33,541 nt of DNA from WJMT01 sp964445575 (GCA_964445575.1 CAYULB010000022.1:1-33541); one strand, 5' to 3'; counted from the first letter of the stretch, positions 1 to 8,479 are shown. The notes: generated by a model from the sequence alone, not told the origin. A program made the numbers and translations.

Positions 1-146
1 ATTCCATTTCCTTATTCCATTTCTTCTATTTTCGTTACAGATATTATTTTTGCAAGTTTAATCTGTGATTCGGACTTCTATTCAGATATAATCTTGGTGA
101 AATTAAAAGGCACTAAACCAATCCGTTCTGCTTTAAAAAGACAAAA

Positions 147-164
147 AGCCAGCCCTGAATTTCA
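147..164 (-). repeat. C-type repeat end overlapping cstA stop
   Basis: On the minus strand this reads TGAAATTCAGGGCTGGCT and matches the right arm of the element at 33184-33416 in 16 of 18 positions. Its first three bases are the stop codon of the CstA gene. The rest of 1-161 holds no gene; I see only a short direct repeat of ATTCCATTTC at 1-23 and no clear terminator. Confidence 0.5.
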
Positions 165-1844
165 TTTTACCTTTTTCAGGCTTTTAACCGCCTGATACAC
201 CAGACTTATGGCCACGACAAACAGCATCAAGGCCACCAGGAGAAGAAAACAGGTTCCGATCAGATTAAAACCAGCTGGAACAGGTTGGTCAGATAAGAAA
301 CGAATGGCCAACTTTGTTTTACTGTACACCAAAACCGCAAGCGCGGACAGAGTTATGGCAAACATTATGAACATGGGATATCTGACAAATTGATTTTTGA
401 CCTGCTTTTTAGCCAGCCATACGCTTACAGCCAGCAGAGCCAGAGCTGCCAGAAGCTGATTGGCTGAACCAAAAATAGGCCATATGGCCTGATAGCTTCC
501 AGATAAGGCTAAAATCCCACCCGGGAGTATGGTAAAAAAGGTTGCCAAAAACCGGTTGGTGAGAAACTTACGGGCAGGAGTGGGATTTTCTGAGCGTAAC
601 AATTCTTGAAAAGCAAACCGGCCTAATCTTGTCGCTGTATCCAGAGAAGTGAGAGCAAATTCCGCCACTGCCATAGCCGCAAAAACAATCCCGATTTTCA
701 CTGGGATTCCCAGCTTTGAGACAAATCCCCCTACTCCGTTTGCAAACAGTGTTATGGGGTTAGCACTGCCCCCTTTGGGGAAAAACTCCAGGTATTGGGA
801 AGGAAGAAGAACCACGGCTGTGATCAAAGCAATGACTGCCAGCAGCCCTTCGATAAGCATCCCTCCATATCCCACCGGGCGTGCGTCCAGTTCACAGTTG
901 AGCTGTTTGGCCGTGGTCCCGGACGCCACCAAAGAATGAAATCCCGATATAGCTCCGCAGGCCACTGTGACAAATAAAATGGGAAACAAAGAGCCTAAAC
1001 CAGGTTGCACAAATTTGCTGAAAGCAGGAAATTTGATAGGAGGATTTGCGATAAGGATTCCAAAGAAGCTGAAAATAAGGACCAGATACAAAAGATTTGA
1101 ATTCAAGTAATCTCGGGGCTGGAGGAGTATCCAGACCGGAGTGACAGAGGCAATAAAAATATACCCCAGGATGATACAGGTCCATATTACCTGGGCATTG
1201 GCCTCTGTTCCAGGGAAAACAATAGGAAATTGGTTGCCTATCCAGATGCATAAGATCAAAAGAGTCACACCCACTAGAGTTGAGACCCATAGTTTGGTTT
1301 TCATCCGGTAGATTGAGAATCCGAATACCACAGCCAGCATGATGAATAAAATGGACGCGGTGCTAACCTCAGGAGTAGTTACAAATGTTTTCGCAACCAA
1401 AATCACAAAGGCGGCCACAACCAGAACCAGAGTAAACCAGGCAAATATCAGAAAAAGAAATTTTCCGTGGAGTCCAATATGCTCCTTGATCACCTCACCA
1501 ATAGAACGTCCTTTATGCCGGGCTGATGCCACAAGAGAAGTGAAATCATGAACAGCTCCCATAAACACACTTCCCAAAATAATCCAAAGGAACACAGGAA
1601 TCCATCCGAATACCGCAGCTGTGATCGGCCCGATTATGGGGGCTGCTCCAGCAATGGAAGCAAAATGATGCCCTAAAAGCACCGGCCATTTGGCAGGGAC
1701 ATAATCGATCCCATCCCTCATGGTGTGGCAGGGAGTCTTGTTTTTAAGGGTCAGCCCTAATTTCCCAGCCAGATACCGGCCGTAAAAAATATATGCCAGG
1801 ATGAAACAGCTGACTGCAATGAGGAGAATCAGTGCTGAAGGCAA
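162..1844 (-). CDS. cstA: CstA-family carbon starvation protein / peptide transporter
   Basis: The 560-residue polytopic membrane protein matches the CstA family, proton-coupled uptake carriers for peptides or pyruvate in the inner membrane. The N-terminal third carries the family hallmark region around residues 50-120 (YVPAKWPVLLGHHFASIAGA, then GAVHDF and SARHKGRSIGE), followed by many hydrophobic segments to the end. It is shorter than E. coli CstA (about 700 residues) but close to the compact members. The start is TTG at 1844: an in-frame stop lies two codons upstream and AGAGGT sits about nine bases before it. The stop codon TGA (162-164) lies inside a dispersed 18-bp repeat end. It is downstream of the DJ-1 gene on the same strand, 136 bp away, so it may be transcribed alone or by read-through. 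The family is certain. The substrate cannot be read from sequence. Confidence 0.93.
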   Translation of the reverse strand: MPSALILLIAVSCFILAYIFYGRYLAGKLGLTLKNKTPCHTMRDGIDYVPAKWPVLLGHHFASIAGAAPIIGPITAAVFGWIPVFLWIILGSVFMGAVHDFTSLVASARHKGRSIGEVIKEHIGLHGKFLFLIFAWFTLVLVVAAFVILVAKTFVTTPEVSTASILFIMLAVVFGFSIYRMKTKLWVSTLVGVTLLILCIWIGNQFPIVFPGTEANAQVIWTCIILGYIFIASVTPVWILLQPRDYLNSNLLYLVLIFSFFGILIANPPIKFPAFSKFVQPGLGSLFPILFVTVACGAISGFHSLVASGTTAKQLNCELDARPVGYGGMLIEGLLAVIALITAVVLLPSQYLEFFPKGGSANPITLFANGVGGFVSKLGIPVKIGIVFAAMAVAEFALTSLDTATRLGRFAFQELLRSENPTPARKFLTNRFLATFFTILPGGILALSGSYQAIWPIFGSANQLLAALALLAVSVWLAKKQVKNQFVRYPMFIMFAITLSALAVLVYSKTKLAIRFLSDQPVPAGFNLIGTCFLLLVALMLFVVAISLVYQAVKSLKKVK

Positions 1845-1980
1845 TTTTTATGTACCTCTAGTTTTTTGTGGTTATTAAGAACAGATAGAATCTTTTCTTG
1901 ATATTCTATTTTTGAAGTCTTTCCTTTAAGAATTCCCTCCGGGTTAGTTGTCTCCAGCTAAGTATAAAATCTTATGCCGT

Positions 1981-2613
1981 TTACTTCTTCAGGGCGTTGA
2001 GAATCGCTTCATTGAATTGTGGAAGATCGTCCGGAACTCTGGAAGTGATCAAGTTATCGTCCACCACAATCGGTTCATCAAGGTATTCTCCCCCCGCTTC
2101 TTGAACCTCTTCAGCAACCGAGGAAACACATGTCAGGGTGCGGCCCTCAATGACACCAGCACTGATGAGTACCTGGGGTCCATGACAGATAGCAGCAACA
2201 GGCTTGCCTGATTCCATAAAATCCCGCACAAAATTCACAGCCGCTTCATTCTCCCTTAAAACCGCAGGACCCTTGCCTCCAGGAAGGATAAGAGCATCGA
2301 ATTCCCCGACTTCAGCTTCTTCGACTGCTTTCTCAATGGTGACCATTTGTTCACTGTTGTAAGCTTTCACATCACCTACAGCAGGACCCAGCACCACTAC
2401 CTCAGCACCGCGCTCTTCCAAAAAGGACTTGGGAATAAGAGTTTCTCCATCATGGAACCCTTCAGCAATGAGGACGGCCACTCGTTTACCAGATAATTCT
2501 GCCATAGGTTCAGCCTCCTCAGCAACTGGTTCCTCTGCCTTTTCACCGCAGGCAGTAATCACCAAAAAAGCGAATAGCACCAGTGATAAAAATTTGAAAG
2601 TACGACTTCTCAT
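1981..2613 (-). CDS. DJ-1/PfpI-family lipoprotein
   Basis: This 210-residue protein has an N-terminal lipoprotein signal: basic start, hydrophobic stretch, lipobox I19-T-A-C22, then an acidic linker. Residues 43-208 form a DJ-1/PfpI domain with the nucleophile-elbow motif AICHG (Cys143, His144) and a Glu at about 57 in HDGE. Family members are glyoxalase/deglycase-like or protease/chaperone-like; which one applies here is not visible. Export to the envelope is unusual, since DJ-1/PfpI proteins are mostly cytosolic. The ATG at 2613 is preceded by a textbook AAGGAGGT at six bases. A perfect consensus promoter lies at 2692-2721 and an inverted repeat in the leader at 2644-2668, so this gene has its own regulated transcript. 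Confidence 0.9.
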   Translation of the reverse strand: MRSRTFKFLSLVLFAFLVITACGEKAEEPVAEEAEPMAELSGKRVAVLIAEGFHDGETLIPKSFLEERGAEVVVLGPAVGDVKAYNSEQMVTIEKAVEEAEVGEFDALILPGGKGPAVLRENEAAVNFVRDFMESGKPVAAICHGPQVLISAGVIEGRTLTCVSSVAEEVQEAGGEYLDEPIVVDDNLITSRVPDDLPQFNEAILNALKK

Positions 2614-2643
2614 GATTACCTCCTTCTTAATTCTTAGGTATCA

Positions 2644-2668
2644 AGCATTCAGAAAAAAAAAGAATGCT
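2644..2668 (-). promoter_or_regulatory. leader stem-loop upstream of DJ-1 gene
   Basis: Perfect 7-bp inverted repeat AGCATTC / GAATGCT separated by an 11-base A-rich spacer (U-rich in the minus-strand transcript). It lies between the promoter at 2692-2721 and the ribosome binding site of the DJ-1 lipoprotein gene, so it falls in the 5' leader RNA or near the transcription start. It could be a small RNA hairpin or an operator. The role is inferred. Confidence 0.4.
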
Positions 2669-2691
2669 CTCGATAGTTATTCTTTCATAAT

Positions 2692-2721
2692 ATTATAGAA
2701 TCCTGAAGCAACAGGTGTCAA
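2692..2721 (-). promoter_or_regulatory. consensus sigma70-type promoter for DJ-1 lipoprotein gene
   Basis: Reading the minus strand, TTGACA (2716-2721) is followed after 18 bases by TATAAT (2692-2697). Both hexamers match the sigma70 consensus at all six positions. The expected start is about 70 bases ahead of the ATG at 2613. This is the best promoter match in the window and indicates an ordinary housekeeping sigma factor. Confidence 0.75.
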
Positions 2722-2890
2722 GAAAATGATAGAAACATGAAATTATAATCCAGACCCATATTGATATGACACTCCCCGAACAACCATTGAAGGCAGGCGG
2801 CTTCTTCATAAGGGAGGGCTGTAGTCTGCTCCAGAATAGAACATGAAAATCAGCGGGCTCAAGAATCAGCTTGTCTAACTGACTCTCCTG

Positions 2891-4225
2891 TCACTCTCCC
2901 CCGATCTGCATGTTTTTAATTCGGAAAGTAGGCGCTGTGAATGAAAGATTCAGATCCAGGTCATTTCCGAGCACATCAATGCTGCTCAGCATATCAAAAG
3001 CTGTTCCTGCGATGGTGAGCCCTTTTACAGGAAATACCACTCTTCCGTTTTCGATCCAGAACCCAGAGGCTCCTCCGCTAAAATTTCCATTCACAGGGTT
3101 GATCCCATATCCGGTCACTCCTTTAAGCCACAATCCTTTCCGGGTAGATCTGATGATCTCCTGGGGCGGAGTGTCTCCGTTTGCCATAAAGAAATTGTGA
3201 GGGCCTATATCAGGAATAGACCGATAGCCTCCCCGGCTTGCATTTCCTGTGCTTTTTTTTCCAGCTCTTCGGGCCACAATAGTGTTGTACATAAATCCCC
3301 TGAGCACTCCTTTTTCAACAATAGTCCTTTTCTGGGTCGGAACTCCCTCTCCATCAAAAGGCTTGCTTCCCAGTCCTTTAGGACGGATCCCATCGTCAAT
3401 AAGGGTGATCAGCTCGGAGCCTATTTTTTTATCGAGATTGTCTCCGAGAAAACTGGCTCCCTGAAGAACTCTTTCTCCGTTTACTGCAGACAAAATACCT
3501 CCCAGAACAGCTCTGGAAACATCCCGGTCAAATATCACATCTGCTTTCTGTGTTTTGACCATTTTAGGATCCAGCATTTCATACGCATCTTTGGCTGCTT
3601 TTTCAGCCACTTCTTCTGCTGACTTAAGGTCTTTGAAAAATCTTCGGGAGCAGTATTCCCACCCCGATGATTTCTGTTCCCCCTTCTCTGCCACCACAGA
3701 TAATCCAAAGCTGCATACAGTTGTTTTAAAGGATTTAGACAGTCCGTTTGAATTGGCCAGAAAAATTTCCCTTTCAGACTCTGAAAAACCAGAACCTCCG
3801 CTTTTGGTGATTCTCTCGTCTCTCATAGCCAATTCTTCAACCTGTTTGGCCAAACTGATCTTTTTGTCCATAGAAACCTGGCTTAATTCGGGGTCGAAAA
3901 GACCTTTAATTTCTGTCACTCCTTTTTCTGAGGGAAAAATATTGTTCTCATCCGGAGTGGTAGATCCGGCAAAGTTAACAGCCTTAGTTAGGGTATCTTC
4001 CAGGGATTTTTCCGACAGGTCATTGCAGTAGGAAAAGGCCATGGCTTTGTCTTTCAGCACCCGAAATCCTACCCCGGTAGAAGAAGCCTCTTGTACTGTT
4101 TCAATGTCTCCATTTCTCACTTCCACACTCAGGTTACGAGAGGATTCAATGAACACTTCTGAGAAGTCCGCTCCTTTTTCCAAACACTTTTTGACCAAAT
4201 TTTCTGCTAATTCTTTATTTTCCAT
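2891..4225 (-). CDS. TldE/PmbA-like subunit of TldD-TldE metalloprotease
   Basis: The 444-residue protein has the two-domain PmbA/TldD fold signature: the N-terminal region with KGADFSEVFIE (about 18-28), the central GGYRSIPDIGP-type region and the C-terminal ENGRVVFPVKGLTIAG segment. It lacks the HExxxH metal motif, so it is the TldE/PmbA type, the non-metal partner that forms a heterodimeric protease with TldD on unfolded or small modified peptides. The ATG at 4225 starts two bases after the tldD stop and its AAGGAG lies inside the end of tldD, so the two are translationally coupled. Unlike the TldD next door, it has no signal peptide, which makes the location of the presumed complex unclear. 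Confidence 0.9.
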   Translation of the reverse strand: MENKELAENLVKKCLEKGADFSEVFIESSRNLSVEVRNGDIETVQEASSTGVGFRVLKDKAMAFSYCNDLSEKSLEDTLTKAVNFAGSTTPDENNIFPSEKGVTEIKGLFDPELSQVSMDKKISLAKQVEELAMRDERITKSGGSGFSESEREIFLANSNGLSKSFKTTVCSFGLSVVAEKGEQKSSGWEYCSRRFFKDLKSAEEVAEKAAKDAYEMLDPKMVKTQKADVIFDRDVSRAVLGGILSAVNGERVLQGASFLGDNLDKKIGSELITLIDDGIRPKGLGSKPFDGEGVPTQKRTIVEKGVLRGFMYNTIVARRAGKKSTGNASRGGYRSIPDIGPHNFFMANGDTPPQEIIRSTRKGLWLKGVTGYGINPVNGNFSGGASGFWIENGRVVFPVKGLTIAGTAFDMLSSIDVLGNDLDLNLSFTAPTFRIKNMQIGGE

Positions 4226-4227
4226 TG

Positions 4228-5766
4228 TTAACTCCTTGAACGGCTTCCGCCCACATTAATGCTGCGGATCCTAACAGTGGGTTGACCTGCTGAAACTTCA
4301 CAGGACTGTCCTCCTTTTCCGCATATTCCCGGTCCAAAGGCCAGGTCATCTCCCACAGCATCAATGTTGGAAACGATATCCATACAGTTCCCAATTAAAG
4401 TGGCTCCCTTAACAGGGACTGTTTTTTTTCCGTTTTCTATAAGATATGCTTCGCGGCAGGTGAAATTAAACACACCCGTGATAGGATTGACACTTCCTCC
4501 ACTCAAGCTCTGCACATAAAGTCCCTGCTTGGTTGAACTCAGTATGTCTTCGGGCTTGTCGCTTCCCTTTTCAATAAAGGTATTGGTCATCCTGGGAATA
4601 GGGATGTGCCGGAAAGTCTGTCTTCTTCCATTTCCTGTTCTTTCCATTTGAATCTGCTTTGCAGAGAGGTTATCTGTCATGTATTTTTCCAGCACTCCAT
4701 CTTTAATCAGAACATTCCTCTTCATCTGAGTTCCTTCATCATCAAAATTGGTTGTACCTCTCATATTGGGAAGACTTCCGTCATCCACCATGGTAAAAAC
4801 ATCACTGGCCACTTTTTGACCCAGCTTTCCGGTAAAAGCTCCGATCTCTTTAGCAATGTTGTCAGCTTCCAGAGGATGCCCCACAGCTTCATGGACCAGC
4901 ACGCCTCCCCAGCCGTTCTCCATCACCACATCCATCATTCCTGCCGGACAGTCTTCAGCTTTCAGCATGGCCACTGATTCTCTGGCGGCTGCTCGGGCTA
5001 CATCTTCAGGTCTGTATTTATCAAACATCTCAAATCCCATGTGCTTGCTGAGTCTTTCTCTTCCCATATGCCTGGTGTTGTTCCCAACTCCCAGAGTCTG
5101 AACAATGAAAAACATAAGGGGAAGCTCATCACTCAAATAAAGACCTTCACTGTTGGCAATGGTTCGGCCTCTGGTTTCATCATAATAGCTTACCGTGACC
5201 ATTTTGATTTTCGGGTCATAATCCAATGCAACCTGATTGGCCCGGTTCATGACGTCAATTCTTTTCTGGTCTGCGACTTCTTCCAGCGGCACATCCACGG
5301 TGATATAAGACGGCCTGTCACTTGGCTGAACAGAAACAGGCTGCACAGTCTTTTGTCCCTGGGCAACATAGGAAGCGACCTGTGCCGCGTTTAATAATTT
5401 TTCCTCAGTGACTTCATCGGTATAGGCAAAACCTGTTTTATCTCCGGATATGACTCTGACTCCGGCTCCCTGGCTTATCCCATACACACCGCTTTTGAAC
5501 TTGTTCTCTTCCAGCAGGAGCTCCCTTGATATACGGTGTTCAATGTACACATCAGCAAAGTCACCGCCTTTCTCAAGCGCTTTCTGAATGGTTTTATCTA
5601 AAATGTCCTTTGCGACTGTTAAGACCTTCTTTTCGGGCTGAGCGCCTTTGCATGAAACCAGACTCAGCAGCGATGGAACCGCAACCAAAGCTGCCCCTCC
5701 TTTGAGGCTCAGCTCAAGAAACTTTCTTCTGGGGATATCTTCCCCAAAATAACCTTTGATGCTCAT
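4228..5766 (-). CDS. tldD: TldD-like metalloprotease with Tat-lipoprotein signal
   Basis: The 512-residue protein is TldD-like. The metal motif HEAVGH is at 292-297 (H292, E293, H297), and Cys482 in GICGKGGQS matches the cysteine ligand position near the C-terminus of known TldD. The unusual part is the first 40 residues: PRRKFLE with twin arginines at 13-14, a hydrophobic stretch and a lipobox LVSC39, which together read as a Tat-exported lipoprotein signal. Known TldD proteins are cytosolic proteases that, with TldE, trim peptides such as microcin and antitoxin substrates. The start ATG at 5766 has AGAGGT at six bases and a good promoter at 5796-5824. It is first gene of the tldD-tldE operon. 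No peptide natural-product gene is visible nearby. Confidence 0.92.
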   Translation of the reverse strand: MSIKGYFGEDIPRRKFLELSLKGGAALVAVPSLLSLVSCKGAQPEKKVLTVAKDILDKTIQKALEKGGDFADVYIEHRISRELLLEENKFKSGVYGISQGAGVRVISGDKTGFAYTDEVTEEKLLNAAQVASYVAQGQKTVQPVSVQPSDRPSYITVDVPLEEVADQKRIDVMNRANQVALDYDPKIKMVTVSYYDETRGRTIANSEGLYLSDELPLMFFIVQTLGVGNNTRHMGRERLSKHMGFEMFDKYRPEDVARAAARESVAMLKAEDCPAGMMDVVMENGWGGVLVHEAVGHPLEADNIAKEIGAFTGKLGQKVASDVFTMVDDGSLPNMRGTTNFDDEGTQMKRNVLIKDGVLEKYMTDNLSAKQIQMERTGNGRRQTFRHIPIPRMTNTFIEKGSDKPEDILSSTKQGLYVQSLSGGSVNPITGVFNFTCREAYLIENGKKTVPVKGATLIGNCMDIVSNIDAVGDDLAFGPGICGKGGQSCEVSAGQPTVRIRSINVGGSRSRS

Positions 5767-5795
5767 TTTTAACCTCTTATAAATATTTTCTTTTT

Positions 5796-5824
5796 ATTCT
5801 ATAACCGCCAATCACAAATATCAA
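5796..5824 (-). promoter_or_regulatory. predicted promoter of tldD-tldE
   Basis: On the minus strand TTGATA (5819-5824) and TAGAAT (5796-5801) are separated by 17 bases, each five of six matches to the sigma70 consensus. The tldD ATG lies about 30 bases downstream of the -10 box. Confidence 0.6.
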
Positions 5825-5843
5825 ATCTAAAATACAGGCATGG

Positions 5844-5875
5844 CTGAAGGGAGCGCAAGCTGTACCTGAATTTCA
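5844..5875 (-). repeat. C-type repeat end next to A/B element
   Basis: The minus strand begins TGAAATTCAGGTACAGCT and continues through GCGCTCCCTTCAG. It matches 33184-33215 in about 27 of 32 positions by hand alignment. It ends four bases before the B end of the A/B element at 5880. Confidence 0.55.
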
Positions 5876-5879
5876 ATAT

Positions 5880-6036
5880 AACCTGGATTATTCACGAGTC
5901 GAGGTTGCTGCAGATGCGAGGCGCAGGGCATGAAGTCGTGGTCCTTCACTGCGAATGGCCTGCAACAAAGCAGATGCAGTGAGATCGGCTCGCCTGGAAT
6001 GAGAACATCGCCATTTTTTTATGAATAGGTCAGGTA
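5880..6036 (-). repeat. A/B dispersed element, composite copy (157 bp)
   Basis: The left edge AACCTGGATTATTCACGAG (B end) and the right edge, which on the minus strand reads TACCTGACCTATTCATAA (A end), form imperfect terminal inverted repeats. Inside, the A side carries AAAAAAATGGCGATG and then GGCGAGCCGATCT, which also follows the copy at 33029-33172; the B side carries GCTGCAGATGCGAGGCGCAGG, also present at 31524. No coding capacity and no convincing target-site duplication were seen. It lies between tldD and the beta-CASP nuclease gene and accounts for most of that 279-bp gap. Confidence 0.75.
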
Positions 6037-6045
6037 TAATATATT

Positions 6046-7449
6046 TTAGGAACGATCCAGGATAAATTCTTGCCTGTATTTGGGGACAGCCACAGCCCAG
6101 CCTTTTTTCTCGATTTCCTTTTTGAGGTTCAGAGCAGCCGGCTCTTCCCCATGTGTCAAAAACACTTTTTTGGGAGGCGAATTCATGTGTCCCAGCCATT
6201 TTAAAAGAGCGGTCCTGTCCGCATGGGCTGAGAGACTATCCATGTATTCAATGTTGGCCCTCACGTCCCTTAATTTTCCGAGAATCCTTACCTGTTTCTC
6301 TCCGTTGACAATGTGTCTTCCAAGGGTTCCTGAGGCTTGGTACCCCACAAAAATCACAGTGTTATTAGGCTGCGAAATATTATGGACCAGATGATGTTTG
6401 ATCCTCCCTCCGGTGCACATGCCTGAACCAGCCATAATAATACAAGGCCCCTTGATATCATTGATGGCTTTTGACTGTTCTCGAGTCCTCACTAGCTTTA
6501 GGCCAGGAAATTGAAAAGGATTTTCATTTTTTTGTATGAGCTTTTTGGTGTGTTCATCATAACACTCCCGGTGCTTTTGAAACACATCTGTCACATTGAC
6601 CGCCATGGGGCTGTCTAAAAAAATCTTAAGAAAGGGGATTTTATTTTTCCTTACCAGTCTTGACAGATAAAACAACAAATCCTGGGCTCTTTCTACGGCA
6701 AAGGTAGGGATAATTACTTTTCCTCCTGCTGAATAGGTCTTATTGATTATCTGAGAAATCAAGACTTCTGGACGAACAGAATCCTTATGCTCCCTGTCTC
6801 CGTAGGTCGATTCCATCACCACATAATCTGCCTGTTCAAACACACTCGGGTCTTTGACAATGGGTTTATCCCACTGACCTATATCTCCAGAAAATATAAT
6901 TTTCCTGGCAGTTCTGTTTTCTTTAACCTCTACTTCCACCATTGCAGAGCCGACAATGTGACCTGCGTCTCTGAAATTAACAGTTATCTTTTCATTAAGA
7001 GAAAAAGGCGAGGAGTATTCAACACTTGAAAAAAAAGCAAAGGAATTCCTGGCATCCCTAACTTTATACAAGGGGATTTCAGGGTGAGGACCTCTTCTTC
7101 CTTCTCTCTGGTGTCTTTTTTTCTTGTATGCTGCATCTTCTTCCTGAATTTTAGCTGAATCCAGAAGCATTATTTCCAAAAGGTCCTGTGAAGCAGGAGT
7201 CATGAATATTTGGCCTTTAAATCCCTCTTTAACAAATTTGGGAATCAAGCCGGAATGGTCCAGATGACAGTGCGTCAGAAGCACGCAATCCACTGACCCC
7301 GGATAAACAGTAAAGGGAGTCCAGTTTCTCTTAAGATACTCCCTTTCCTGAAACATCCCGCATTCCACTAAAATATTAAGACCGGCTGCTTTTAATAGAA
7401 AGCAAGAACCGGTCACCTGGCGGGATGCCCCCAAGAATTTTATTTTCAA
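6046..7449 (-). CDS. beta-CASP metallo-beta-lactamase-fold RNA exonuclease
   Basis: The 467-residue protein shows the MBL metal motifs in order: HCHLDH at 60-65, DAGHIVGSA with His164, and FSGDIG with Asp189. The beta-CASP insertion follows (MESTYGDREH at about 202-211, SPMAVNVTDVF), then the C-terminal GSGMCTGGR, LSAHAD and LTHGE motifs. This is the CPSF-73/YSH1-like bacterial family, predicted to act in RNA maturation or decay in the cytosol. The start is TTG at 7449 with AGGAGA just upstream inside the end of the preceding membrane-protein gene, whose stop is one base away, so the two are coupled. The stop is about ten bases from the A end of the repeat at 5880-6036. Confidence 0.93.
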   Translation of the reverse strand: MKIKFLGASRQVTGSCFLLKAAGLNILVECGMFQEREYLKRNWTPFTVYPGSVDCVLLTHCHLDHSGLIPKFVKEGFKGQIFMTPASQDLLEIMLLDSAKIQEEDAAYKKKRHQREGRRGPHPEIPLYKVRDARNSFAFFSSVEYSSPFSLNEKITVNFRDAGHIVGSAMVEVEVKENRTARKIIFSGDIGQWDKPIVKDPSVFEQADYVVMESTYGDREHKDSVRPEVLISQIINKTYSAGGKVIIPTFAVERAQDLLFYLSRLVRKNKIPFLKIFLDSPMAVNVTDVFQKHRECYDEHTKKLIQKNENPFQFPGLKLVRTREQSKAINDIKGPCIIMAGSGMCTGGRIKHHLVHNISQPNNTVIFVGYQASGTLGRHIVNGEKQVRILGKLRDVRANIEYMDSLSAHADRTALLKWLGHMNSPPKKVFLTHGEEPAALNLKKEIEKKGWAVAVPKYRQEFILDRS

Positions 7450-7450
7450 C

Positions 7451-7912
7451 TCATTCTCCTGTTTCCGTAAAAGGCTGCCACTTGGAATATTTGGGGAAAT
7501 ACAAAAACAGGAGCACCCCCGAAAGGATAATAAGGTAGTAAAAGTCTCTTTTTCCCCCTTTAAGCAGAAAATAAATAAATCCTAACATCGCAGGGATTTC
7601 ACACAATACAGTTATGGCAATGCTGACTCTTAACATCCTCTGAATACTTCTCTCTATCTTTCCGGTTCTCGGTTTTACTTTGAAAGCACTGCTCACTCTT
7701 CGAATGGTGAAAATCACCACAATGGTTACCCCGTAAAATATATAGCGCAGCGAGGATAAGTAATTGGAACCAACAGTGGCAGCGGAAGCGCTTATCCTGG
7801 CTCCGATAAGTTCTACCACGGCAATGTACAGCAGCAGGCTTACCATAACCGCAAGGTGAAAGTACAGCGAAGTCCGGTAGGCGTTTCTCATTTTTTCAGT
7901 TGAATTTTCCAT
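7451..7912 (-). CDS. small four-helix membrane protein, unknown function
   Basis: The 153-residue protein has four clear hydrophobic helices at about 18-37, 50-68, 92-115 and 125-143, separated by basic loops (IRRVSSAFKVKPRTGK). I do not recognise the family. The ATG at 7912 has AAGGAT at about seven bases. Its stop is one base before the start of the beta-CASP nuclease gene, so the pair is an operon, but there is no sequence sign of a shared pathway. Confidence 0.75.
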   Translation of the reverse strand: MENSTEKMRNAYRTSLYFHLAVMVSLLLYIAVVELIGARISASAATVGSNYLSSLRYIFYGVTIVVIFTIRRVSSAFKVKPRTGKIERSIQRMLRVSIAITVLCEIPAMLGFIYFLLKGGKRDFYYLIILSGVLLFLYFPKYSKWQPFTETGE

Positions 7913-7971
7913 TTAACATCCTTTCATAAAAACTGACCTAAAATCATGTAGCATTCACAGTATTTTAGTTC

Positions 7972-8469
7972 TCAGTTATTCTTTTTTGTTTTAATAAGAA
8001 TTTCCTTTCTCTTTTTTTCCGGAAATCTTTCCACAGCATATCTCAAGGTGGTTCGAGGGATCCTTTTTCCGTGCTTTAACAGAAATCTTTCAAGGCGGTT
8101 CATGCCGGTTTTTCCGGATTCCCTTAAAATCCATCCATTGGCCTTTTGGATCAGGTCGTCCTCATCATAGAAAAGCTTTTCAGCAATCCTCTGGATTATG
8201 GGAATGTATTTACCGCGCCTGGCTGGCTTTACAAATGAAACAATCGAAGCCCGGCGCAGCCATTTATTCCCTGATTCAGCCCNNNNNNNNNNNNNNNNNN
8301 NNNNNNNNNNNNNNNNNNNNNNNNNNNNNNNNNNNNNNNNNNNNNNNNNNNNNNNNNNNNNNNNNNNNNNNNNNNNNNNNNNTTCAGCCCTCTCTGGATC
8401 AGCTGCTTCTTCAAGACAAGCCAAAGTCTGCTCGCAAAATTCTTCAGGTGTCAAAACCAAAGAGGTCAT
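7972..8469 (-). CDS. AlkD-like DNA alkylation repair protein, interrupted by assembly gap
   Basis: The readable N-terminus (29 residues ending ADPERAE) and C-terminus (about 102 residues, NKWLRRASIVSFVKPARRG, DDLIQKANGWILRESGK, PRTTLRYAVERFPE) match the HEAT-repeat DNA alkylation repair family (AlkD-like glycosylases, usually about 230 residues). One hundred N replace the middle. The two flanks stay in the same frame through the N block, but the real gap is probably larger, because roughly 100 residues of HEAT repeats are missing. The start ATG at 8469 has AGGGG about seven bases upstream, overlapping the end of the M14 peptidase gene ten bases away, so it is probably co-transcribed with it. 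Completeness cannot be judged. Confidence 0.8.
   Translation of the reverse strand: MTSLVLTPEEFCEQTLACLEEAADPERAEXXXXXXXXXXXXXXXXXXXXXXXXXXXXXXXXXXAESGNKWLRRASIVSFVKPARRGKYIPIIQRIAEKLFYDEDDLIQKANGWILRESGKTGMNRLERFLLKHGKRIPRTTLRYAVERFPEKKRKEILIKTKKNN
8283..8382. other. assembly gap (100 N)
   Basis: Exactly 100 undetermined bases, the usual placeholder for a gap of unknown size. Both flanks carry the same eight bases TTCAGCCC directly at the gap edge (8275-8282 and 8383-8390). Confidence 0.99.
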
Positions 8470-8479
8470 GTCATGTCCC

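Noticed and set aside
892..1290. Minus-strand reading frame of 132 residues inside the CstA gene
   Set aside because: It is a shifted frame of the clear CstA coding sequence and has a cysteine and proline-rich composition unlike a real protein.
3197..3622. Plus-strand reading frame of 141 residues opposite tldE
   Set aside because: It is antisense to a well-supported gene, with no ribosome binding site or domain pattern.
5888..6199. Minus-strand reading frame of 103 residues crossing the repeat and the nuclease gene end
   Set aside because: It overlaps the beta-CASP gene in another frame and is largely a translation of the A/B repeat.
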